DNA from: MFD01213-c1 sp963704405
GTDB taxonomy: Bacteria; Planctomycetota; Phycisphaerae; Tepidisphaerales; Tepidisphaeraceae
NCBI GenBank assembly: GCA_963704405.1
Contig: OY969903.1
Location: 2,728,001 to 2,792,000, forward strand
DNA: 64,000 nucleotides
Direction of reading: 5' to 3'
Shown here piece after piece: positions 25,883 through 33,472 of this stretch (position 1 is the first letter of the stretch; the number at the start of each line of letters is the position of its first letter). The notes under the pieces are model-generated. The model was not told the DNA's origin and ran no database searches. It saw only the letters and a program-made list of their open reading frames with translations. Made by a program: the position numbers and the translations under genes.

Positions 25883-26982
25883 TTCAACCCCCATTATTTT
25901 TTCGTTCATTACGCCGCGGATTCAGCGCCGTCGAACTGCTCATCGTGATCGGTATCCTCGTCATCCTCATGAGCATATTCGTTCCCTACCTCCTGAAAAT
26001 TCGCGAGACCGATCACCGTGTGAAATGTGCCGACAACCTGCGCCTCATCCGCGCATCGCTAACACAATATGCAATGACCAACCGCGGCGACTATCCCAGC
26101 GTGATTTACGATGGTGTAAACCATCCCAACAGCTATACCTGCTTCACCGGCCCTGATGGTGGAAACGCTTTTTCAAAAAGTTCAGCGGTAGAACCCAACG
26201 ATGTAACCGCCTCACTCTGGCTGCTCATCCGCCTGAAGCTGGCCTTTCCCGAATACTTCATCTGCCCCAGCACTGATGATGTAGCCGATGATTTAGGCGA
26301 CGCCGGTGGCCAGGCCGTCGCCGTCGAGCAGCGGGGAAACTTTCGCGGGCCCGTCAATCTAAGCTATTCTTACGCCTCTCCCTTCAGTTCTGCGCCCGGC
26401 TATAAGCTGAACGACACCCGTGCCGCCGATTTCAAATTGATCGCTGACAAAAACCCCGGCGCAGCCGGCGAAAAGAGCAACGCCGCCGGCCCGCCCTGGG
26501 ATGCGCCCTTGTTGCGGTTGTCCATAGCCAACTCCAATAACCACGGCAAAGCCGGCCAGAACGTCTTGTTTGAAGACGGTCACGTCGAATTTGAAACAAC
26601 CCCATACTGCGGCGTCGAGCGGGACAATATCTATACCGCGCTTGCAGAAAAGCCCCCTGAAAATCCCGCGACCTTCCCCAAAAACGCCCGCGGCGTCGTC
26701 AGCCGCCATGCGGGGCCGGCATGGGAATCCGACAGCTACCTCGTTCCCACCACTACCGATGAAATAGAATCCCCGGTCGCCGCCGCGACCAGCCAACCCT
26801 CAACCAATCCCGCAACGGTTCCGGCGATCCCACCAGCAACGTCGGCTCCAATTACGCCTCCGATTCCGCGCCCCCAGACAACTCAGGGTGCGCCATCCTC
26901 CACAACCATGCCGACGACAAACCCTGCAACCCAACCGATGACAACATCCGCCCCCGCGACGTCGCCTGCATCGCAACCGTGA
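25861..26982 (+). CDS. Prepilin-type pseudopilin-like protein with Pro/Thr-rich tail
   Basis: About 373 residues. A class III signal lies at RRGFSAVELLIVIGILVILM, with cleavage expected after Gly and methylation of Phe. The hydrophobic helix that follows is typical of type II secretion or type IV pilin-like proteins. The body carries NVLFEDGHVEFETTPYCG, a C-terminal motif frequent in planctomycete prepilin-like proteins (DUF1559-type relatives). The last 70 residues are Pro, Thr, Ala and Ser only, probably a disordered linker. The start was chosen at the ATG next to the signal; it lies inside a family A repeat. Confidence 0.78.
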   Translation: MNPRASVVQPPLFFRSLRRGFSAVELLIVIGILVILMSIFVPYLLKIRETDHRVKCADNLRLIRASLTQYAMTNRGDYPSVIYDGVNHPNSYTCFTGPDGGNAFSKSSAVEPNDVTASLWLLIRLKLAFPEYFICPSTDDVADDLGDAGGQAVAVEQRGNFRGPVNLSYSYASPFSSAPGYKLNDTRAADFKLIADKNPGAAGEKSNAAGPPWDAPLLRLSIANSNNHGKAGQNVLFEDGHVEFETTPYCGVERDNIYTALAEKPPENPATFPKNARGVVSRHAGPAWESDSYLVPTTTDEIESPVAAATSQPSTNPATVPAIPPATSAPITPPIPRPQTTQGAPSSTTMPTTNPATQPMTTSAPATSPASQP

Positions 26983-27074
26983 TTCTTCCCCTTTTTCAGA
27001 GAATCGCGATCAGCAATGTAATGGGAATAAACCGATCACCAATTGAATGAGGCTGTGGGGGCGATGAGTGTATA

Positions 27075-27467
27075 TCAGCCTGCCGACGCGCAATCTGCTC
27101 GCGGATCATTAATGAGTATCTGGACGCAGGAGAGCAGTTGCCCGAGGTCGTAGTCAGGTTTGTAAAAGACCCGTTTTACGCCGAGTTCTTTGGCACGGAC
27201 GACGTGCTCGCCTTTGTATGCGGTGAGAAGGATGACGGGGAGGGATTGCCAGCGAAGGTAAGAGCGGATGATTTCGAGGAAGCCGATGCCGTTCATTTCG
27301 GGCATCATCCAGTCGAGCAAAACCAAATCAGGCAGATGGGTGCCGATGGCGACGAGCGCCTGCTGCCCATTGGGAGCAGTGCGGGTGGCATAGCCTGATT
27401 TTTGAAGGAACCGAGAGAGAAAGTCACGAGCATCTTTCTCGTCGTCCACGATCAGAATTGATGGCAT
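27075..27467 (-). CDS. Receiver-domain-only response regulator
   Basis: A 130-residue stand-alone REC domain: MPSILIVDDEKDARDFLSRF, phospho-acceptor Asp52 in LVLLDWMMPEMNGIGF, Thr in VILLTAYKG, and the conserved Lys in VFYKPDYDL. There is no output domain, so it must act by binding partners (phosphorelay, chemotaxis-like or kinase control). No kinase is adjacent. The tail after 120 is short and charged. Confidence 0.9.
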   Translation of the reverse strand: MPSILIVDDEKDARDFLSRFLQKSGYATRTAPNGQQALVAIGTHLPDLVLLDWMMPEMNGIGFLEIIRSYLRWQSLPVILLTAYKGEHVVRAKELGVKRVFYKPDYDLGQLLSCVQILINDPRADCASAG

Positions 27468-28230
27468 CGGGCGGGGATCATAGCGAGCGTGTGAAACGCA
27501 TCAATAGGATAAAATACCTAATGTTGCGTCGCTTGAATTTGACCGCAGTCGGCAGAGATCCTGTCCAATTTGGTGCGTCAATAAACCAGTCTGAAGGAAT
27601 AAGTGTTCAATTTTGTTCAACTATGTTCAACCGTGCTCAACAAGGATAATAAGCGGACTCAGCAATAACTATCTCCCGCGCCCATTCCCGAGTGGGGAGC
27701 GATGCGTCGGTATCGGGAGCGATACGTCCGATCCGGCCTGAGCTATTTGGGGACGCGACCTTCGTCGGCATGTTACAGCAGCGACATTTCGAGCCACTCC
27801 AGATCGATAGCGGGAATGGGGGACGGCGGCTACCCAAGCGATCTTTCCATTCCATTCCCAGGCTGCAAAATCATGGCAAATATATAGTTACCGATGCAAA
27901 AGTTTGCCCGGCCCAGGGGGGTGGGGGTGAACCCGGCTTGACTGCCCCGCGTATCATTGCGGTGGGGTTTTGTTTGGACTCGGCCTTGACATTCTGACCG
28001 ATAACCGTTCAAACTCCCCGCCCCGTCTGGCCGGCGGTTGCCTTGAAACGGACCAGTTAACCGGGCGCATCGGGTTCTGGTAATCGGAATAAACGTCAAG
28101 GTCTCTCTGTCGGCGGTCGATAGGCCGGGCAGCGGACGTGCATCTGTGAGCATCGCGTTATCGCCTTGCATGAGACTCAGGCGCGTCCCAAACGGGAACC
28201 ATTGTGTTCCCAAAGGGAACTGGCGAAAAC
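27468..28230. other. Gene-poor 763-bp region upstream of topA
   Basis: No ORF here has family features or a plausible ribosome-binding site. Notable content is four 10-bp tandem units at 27604-27643 (see separate entry) and a repeated word GGGAGCGAT-CGTC near 27696 and 27715. The topA leader occupies the right end. Confidence 0.5.
27604..27643. repeat. Four helically phased 10-bp repeats (TGTTCAAnnn)
   Basis: TGTTCAATTT, TGTTCAACTA, TGTTCAACCG and TGCTCAACAA follow each other without gaps; each unit is one DNA turn long, so the same bases face one side of the helix. This layout is typical of an array of protein-binding sites. It lies about 140 bp upstream of the receiver-only regulator gene start. 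A similar but irregular stretch occurs at about 3884-3906. Confidence 0.6.
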
Positions 28231-30935
28231 ATGGCCAAGAAAAACGGCAAGACTCTTGTCATCGTCGAATCGCCTGCAAAGGCCAAGACGATCAATAAAT
28301 ACCTCGGCGACCAGTACGTGGTCCGCGCGAGCATGGGGCATGTCCGCGATCTGCCGAGCAAGGGGATGGGCGTCAATCTTGAAACGTTTGCGCCAGACTA
28401 CGAGATTCTTGCCAGCCGCGGGAAGGTCATCAGCGAACTGAAGAAGCTGGCGAAGGAAAGCTCAGACATCTACCTGGCGACCGACTTGGACCGCGAAGGG
28501 GAGGCGATCGCTTGGCATCTGAAGGAAGCGCTGGGCATTCCGGATGAGCGCGTCAAACGCGTTATCTTTAATGCCATCACAAAGAGTGAGATCCAGAAGG
28601 CGTTTTCCAAGCCGCACAAGATTGATATCGACCGGGTGAATGCGCAGCAGGCGCGGCGTATTCTGGACCGCATCGTCGGTTATGAAATCAGCCCGCTGCT
28701 CTGGCGGAAGGTTGCCAAGGGATTGTCGGCGGGGCGGGTGCAATCCGTCACGGTTCGGTTGATTGTGGAGCGCGAACGCGAGATTGAAGCGTTTGTTCCC
28801 GCGGAATACTGGAAGATCGGAGGCATTTTCTCCGCGACCACGGATGCCGCCGCTTGCAAGAAGCTTGCGGACAAGTGGATTGATTTTCTCACCAACACCG
28901 GCAATGGCGAGCGCACCAAAATCGAGCGGGAAAAATGGCTCGCCGAGCATGATGCGTTCCTGGCGGAACTGGTCGAGATCGGCGGAAAGAAGTTTGAGCC
29001 GGACAACAAGGCGGAGGCCCGGCGGGTTGCGGAGTTGCTGGGGCTCGTGGTCGATAAGGATGAGACAACCGAAGACGCGGAAGCGAAGGGGCCGGCGAAA
29101 TATCTGACGAAGATCGCCGGTCATATTGCCAAGTGCCCGACGTTCACGGTGCGCTCGATTGAGAAGAAGCGCACGACCAGCCGGCCGCCGGCGCCATTCA
29201 TCACCAGCACACTACAGCAGTCGGCGAGCAGCCGCCTGGGTTTTGGCGCTCAGCGCACCATGCGGCTGGCGCAGACGCTGTATGAAGGCGGCCATATTAC
29301 CTACATGCGTACCGACTCCACGAACCTGTCGGGCGATGCGATCAATATGGTCCGGTCCTATATCGGCAAGGAATTCGGGCCGAAATATCTTCCCGAGAAG
29401 CCGAACTTTTATTCGTCAAGCAATAAGAGGCGCAAGAAGCCCACGAAGCGATCCGACCGACGGACACCACACTGAATCCGCGCGAAGCGCATGCGAAGCT
29501 GGGGGCGGATGAGTCCAAGCTTTATACGCTGATCTGGAATCGGTTTGTCGCTTGCCAGATGCCGCCGGCGGAATTCGATCAGACAACGGCGACGATTGTC
29601 TCGCCGACCCAGCAAGGCGATGCCGTGCTCCGGGCGAGCGGCAGAAAGCTGGTTTTTGACGGCTTCATGAAAGTGGCGGGCGTGAGCAGCGAAGACCAAT
29701 TGCTGCCGGATTTAGGCGAGGGAAAGAAAGTCTTTCCGATTGAGTTGTCACCGACGCAGCATTTCACGCAACCGCCGCCGCGGTTTACGGAAGCTTCGCT
29801 GGTGAAGGAGCTGGAAAAACTGGGCATTGGCCGGCCGAGCACCTACGCCAGCATCATTCAGACGATTCAGGATCGCGAATATGTCGAGCAGATCGATCGG
29901 CGATTCCATGCGACGATGCTGGGATCGATCGTCACCGACAAGCTGGTGCAGGCGTTTCCGGAAGTGATGGATGTGAAATTCACCGCCGGGATGGAACTGA
30001 AGCTGGATGAGGTTGAGGAAGATCATCTCGACTGGATCAAGCTGCTGCGCGATTTTTACGGGCCGTTCCACGCGGTGGTGGATGGAGCGCTTGGGAAGAT
30101 TGAACATGCGGGCGGGAGCGCGAGTCCGTACAAGTGTTTGAAGTGCGGCAAACCGATGGTGTACCGGATCAGCCGCAATGGATTCTTCCTGAGCTGCACG
30201 GGTTATCCTGAATGTGATGGAACGCAGCCGGTGGATCGTCAGGGAAAGCCGACGATCCGCGAGATCAGCCAGCACAAGTGCCCTAATTGCGGGCGCGAGA
30301 TGATTAAGCGCAAGGGCCGCTTTGGCGAATTCCTTGGATGCAGCGGTTATTCGGTGAAGAATGAGAAGGGTGAACCGAGCTGCACGACGATCATCAACCT
30401 GGACAAGGAAGGGAATCCGCAACCGCCGAAGATCAAGATCAACACAACGGTGGCGTGCGAGAAGTGCGGAAGCCCGATGATCCTGCGCGACAGCAAGCGC
30501 GGGCCGTTCCTCGGTTGCTCCACGTTCCCCAAATGCCGCAGCACGAAGATGATGAAGAAGCTCACCGGCGCAGATTTGGCGCAGGTGGAGAAGTTGATTC
30601 CGCTCTTGAAAGAAGGGGCGGCAAAGAGCGCCGAGATGATCGCGAAGATCCTCGGCGAAAACCCGGCCGCGGCCGGTGCGGTGAAACCGACGACGATGGC
30701 GACGGACATCGACTGCGACGAGTGCGGCAAACCGATGATGATCCGGAAGGGTCGGCGTGGGTATTTCCTAGGGTGCAGCGGGTATCCGAAGTGTAAGAAT
30801 ACGGGCGAAGTGCCGGCTCGACTCGTTGAAGAACTGGACCTGAATGGCGACATTGAGGCAGCCAAGAACGGAAAGAACAAAGCGGTGTCAAAGGCTGGGA
30901 ATGGGGAAGTTGATGAAGAACCGCCAGGGGATTAA
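28231..30935 (+). CDS. topA: DNA topoisomerase I, frame broken once
   Basis: Type IA topoisomerase relaxing negative supercoils, about 901 residues. The N-terminal Toprim domain has TLVIVESPAKAKTINKYLG and the acidic ATDLDREGEAIAWHLKEAL. The active-site Tyr is in YMRTDSTNLSGDA. The C-terminus has four zinc ribbons: CLKCGKPMVY, CPNCGREMIK, CEKCGSPMIL, CDECGKPMMI. The frame breaks near 29428 after FYSSSNK; adding one base restores AQEAHEAIRPTDTTLNPREA and the rest. Because topA is essential, this break is almost certainly a sequencing error. The start chosen is MAKKNGKT. Confidence 0.93.
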
Positions 30936-30947
30936 CTGCCAGTCTGG

Positions 30948-31373
30948 TCAGCTTGCTTCCGGCATGATGGTGTTGAGCGGCTGACGACCGTGCTTACGGT
31001 AAATTTTGAAGTGACTGTCCAGTGTGAGAACTGCAGCAGAAGGGTGCTTCTCCGCCATGCGTACCAGGCATGCATCCGCGAGCGACATGGGCAGGTCACG
31101 ATACTTTCGAATAAGCTTTTCCAGGCGGGCGGTTTCAGCAATTAAATTAAAATGGACGACGAAGAGCCCGCGGTCAAGCAGTTCAAAGAGCCGCTCCGCG
31201 CCATTGGGCGCGTGGGATAAAAGGTGAAATGCCTCAGTCAACACGGGTTCGCAGGTATGGAAGGGGGCGGGGAGGGCCTTGAATTGCTCGACGGCCCAGG
31301 CATGACGGGGCTCACGCTTGACTAAAAAGGCAACCAGCGGGCCGGTGTCAGCGATGACTTGCCGCTCAGGCAC
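30948..31373 (-). CDS. PIN-domain toxin of a VapBC-type module
   Basis: A 141-residue PIN-domain RNase-fold protein. Acidic residues expected to bind Mg2+ are Asp9 (QVIADTGPLVAFL), Glu in PVLTEAFHLLSHA, Asp in SLADACLVRMAE, and Asp in LTLDSHFKIYRKHG. VapC toxins cleave tRNA or rRNA. Its start overlaps the 3' end of the upstream ribbon-helix-helix gene by 8 bp, the usual antitoxin-toxin layout. It converges on topA with a 12-bp gap. Confidence 0.85.
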   Translation of the reverse strand: MPERQVIADTGPLVAFLVKREPRHAWAVEQFKALPAPFHTCEPVLTEAFHLLSHAPNGAERLFELLDRGLFVVHFNLIAETARLEKLIRKYRDLPMSLADACLVRMAEKHPSAAVLTLDSHFKIYRKHGRQPLNTIMPEAS

Positions 31374-31602
31374 CGAACGTCTCCATATATTGGGGGTTGG
31401 TCAGCAAATCCGCCGGCAGATTAACGCTGCCGGCGAGGTCTTTCACCAGATCGAAAGCGCGAACGGATTTTCTGTGGCGCCGGCTGCCAAGCTGCTGCAG
31501 CGCCTGGCGAAGTACTTCGGATTTACTGATGCCTGCTTCGCGGGCGGCCAGTTCCAATTCCGCATCAAGCTTTTCCGGAAGTTTGCAGGTCACTGTCTTC
31601 AT
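31366..31602 (-). CDS. Ribbon-helix-helix antitoxin of a VapBC-type module
   Basis: A 78-residue protein opening MKTVTCKLPEKLDAELELAA with REAGISKSEVLRQALQQLG, the ribbon-helix-helix DNA-binding fold. The C-terminal half (FDLVKDLAGSVNLPADLL) would wrap the toxin. Such antitoxins repress their own promoter, expected in the 148-bp gap to the right. Confidence 0.82.
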   Translation of the reverse strand: MKTVTCKLPEKLDAELELAAREAGISKSEVLRQALQQLGSRRHRKSVRAFDLVKDLAGSVNLPADLLTNPQYMETFGA

Positions 31603-31750
31603 AAGTGAATGGTATTACTTTTATTTGCATCGTCAATACCAAGCCACCGCTGAAGATGCGGGTGTGCAATATCCTCCACAGGCCAATCTGGATCGCTTAT
31701 TTGATAAACGACGTTTTGATTCGGTGTTACGAACGGTATAACCCGCAATC

Positions 31751-32521
31751 GTGGAGATTGAACTTTTATTTCTTGGCACCGGCACCAGTGCTGGCATCCC
31801 GATGATCGGGTGCCATTGCGAGGTTTGCAGCAGCGCGAATCCGCATGACAAGCGCACCCGGCCGTCGGTGGTGATCTCTCAGGGCGGGACTCGTGTGCTG
31901 GTGGATACTTCGCCGGAGTTACGGCTGCAGTGTGTCGCCAATGGCGTGGATATGATTGATGCGGTGGTGATTACCCATGCGCACGCGGATCACATCATGG
32001 GGCTGGATGATGTCCGGCGGTTTAATGCGCTGCGGCAGGGGCCGCTGGATGTGTGGGCCGAGCCGCGGGCGCATGAGACGATGAGCCGATGCTTTGGTTA
32101 TGCGTTTCGGGAGCCGGACCCGGAGCAGAAGGTGTTTCGGCCGCACCTGGAGCGGCGGGATATCGGCGGGGCATTTGAACTTGGTCCGATGACCTGGAAG
32201 CCAATTCGGCTGTTTCATGGAGACCTGCCGATACTGGGGTTTCGTGTCGGGAATCTGGCTTATTGCACGGATGTGAATCGGATTCCGGAAGAATCATTCG
32301 AACTGCTGGAGGGGTTGGATCTACTGGTTCTTGACGCGTTGCAATATAAGCCGCATACGACGCATTTTTCAGTCGATCAGGCGCTGGATGTCGTGAGGCG
32401 TGTGAAACCAAAGATGACGCGATTCACTCATATTGCCCATGCGCTGGGGCATGAGGCGACAAATGCGGGATTGCCGGAGAACGTGCGGCTGGCGTTCGAT
32501 GGAGAACGGATAATTGTTTAG
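31751..32521 (+). CDS. MBL-fold metal-dependent hydrolase, PhnP-like
   Basis: A 256-residue metallo-beta-lactamase-fold enzyme. It begins LLFLGTGTSAGIPMIGCHC, has the PhnP-type Cys pair in CHCEVCSSANPHDKRTRPS, the HxHxDH motif in THAHADHIMGLDD, a later HGDLPILGFRVG and the terminal FTHIAHALGHE. PhnP-like members are phosphodiesterases acting on cyclic phosphates; others are uncharacterised. The start is a GTG. It is possibly cotranscribed with the methyltransferase, 93 bp downstream. Confidence 0.87.
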   Translation: MEIELLFLGTGTSAGIPMIGCHCEVCSSANPHDKRTRPSVVISQGGTRVLVDTSPELRLQCVANGVDMIDAVVITHAHADHIMGLDDVRRFNALRQGPLDVWAEPRAHETMSRCFGYAFREPDPEQKVFRPHLERRDIGGAFELGPMTWKPIRLFHGDLPILGFRVGNLAYCTDVNRIPEESFELLEGLDLLVLDALQYKPHTTHFSVDQALDVVRRVKPKMTRFTHIAHALGHEATNAGLPENVRLAFDGERIIV

Positions 32522-32530
32522 ATTTGTCCG

Positions 32531-32612
32531 TGGTCAGTTGTCCGTTGTCCGTCGCGGGGCGGTGGTTGTGATGGCGGGCGTTTGAAATTATGGAATTGAG
32601 CAACGGACAGTT
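32531..32612. repeat. Interspersed inverted repeat, family B (partial copy 2)
   Basis: TGGTCAGTTGTCCGTTGTCC (from 32531) is the same word set as the left arm at 5701; a short inverted arm GCAACGGACAG lies at 32600-32610. The right arm is shortened. It fills the gap before the methyltransferase gene, whose ATG follows at 32615. Confidence 0.55.
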
Positions 32613-32614
32613 CA

Positions 32615-33391
32615 ATGAAACGATATCGCGCGATTGCTGAGTATTACGATGCGGAGTATGCCGAATCGCGCATGCTGCAGGAGGATGTTCCATTTTTCCT
32701 GGGGCATCTTCCCAGGAAGAGCCAGCAAGTTCTGGAGCTTTGCGTCGGGACTGCTCGGGCGGCGATTCCGATTGCACAGTCGGGGCATAGTGTTGTGGGA
32801 GTGGATTATGCGAAAGACCTGCTTGAGATCGGGCGGCGGAAGCGCGATGCGGCGGGGCTTGGAGAGTCACAGTTGTCGCTGGTGCTGGGAGATGTGCGGA
32901 AGCTGAAACTGGGGCGGCGGTTTAATTGGATTTGCTTATTTTTCAACACATTCCTGGCGTTTCCGACGCTTGAGGAGCAGGATGATCTGCTGCGGAGGGT
33001 GGTGGGACACCTGAGGCCCGACGGGCGGTTTTGGCTGGATATTTTTCAGCCGGATTTGCAGTTGTTGGCGGGACCGCAGAGCAAGGGGTTTGAACCGCGG
33101 GTTTTTTATGTGCCTTCGCTGGATCGAACCGTGTTTCAGACGACGGATATTCGCCGGGATGTTGCCCACCAATTGCAGCAGGTGACATTTAATTATACGT
33201 GGTTTGACGCGAAAGGGCGGCAGCATCACGAGCGGAATCAGTTTGAACTGACCTGGCTTTTCCCGCGCGAATTGCAGCTTCTTCTGGAGCGCAACGGGCT
33301 GGTCATCGAACGGCTATATGGGAACTATGATGGCAGCGACGTGACGGATGCTTCGCCGAGGTTGATTGCGTCTTGCAGGCGGAGCAAGTGA
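32615..33391 (+). CDS. Class I SAM-dependent methyltransferase
   Basis: A 258-residue Rossmann-fold methyltransferase. Motif I is VLELCVGTARAAIPIAQSGH (about residues 33-52), followed by the acidic VVGVDYAKDLLEIGRR and LSLVLGDVRKLKLGRRFNWI. The later part (FLAFPTLEEQDDLLRRVVGH, HLRPDGRFWLDIFQPDL, ELTWLFPRELQLLLERNGL) fits small-molecule methyltransferases of PF13649 type. The substrate is unknown. Confidence 0.87.
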   Translation: MKRYRAIAEYYDAEYAESRMLQEDVPFFLGHLPRKSQQVLELCVGTARAAIPIAQSGHSVVGVDYAKDLLEIGRRKRDAAGLGESQLSLVLGDVRKLKLGRRFNWICLFFNTFLAFPTLEEQDDLLRRVVGHLRPDGRFWLDIFQPDLQLLAGPQSKGFEPRVFYVPSLDRTVFQTTDIRRDVAHQLQQVTFNYTWFDAKGRQHHERNQFELTWLFPRELQLLLERNGLVIERLYGNYDGSDVTDASPRLIASCRRSK

Positions 33392-33410
33392 CGGCGGGGT
33401 TTCAAAACAG

Positions 33411-33443
33411 TGACGCCCCGCCGTGTAGAGCGGCGGGGCGTCA
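33411..33443. terminator. Bidirectional-looking terminator between convergent genes
   Basis: TGACGCCCCGCCG (33411-33423) pairs perfectly with CGGCGGGGCGTCA (33431-33443), a 13-bp GC-rich stem with a 7-nt loop. It sits between the methyltransferase (plus) and the delta-60 gene (minus). Downstream tracts are weak (CAAAAT on plus; TGTTTTG on minus). An upstream GGCGGGG (33393-33399) could compete for the left arm. Confidence 0.75.
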
Positions 33444-33472
33444 AAATGAATCAAACCGCTTGCTGTCGTTCT

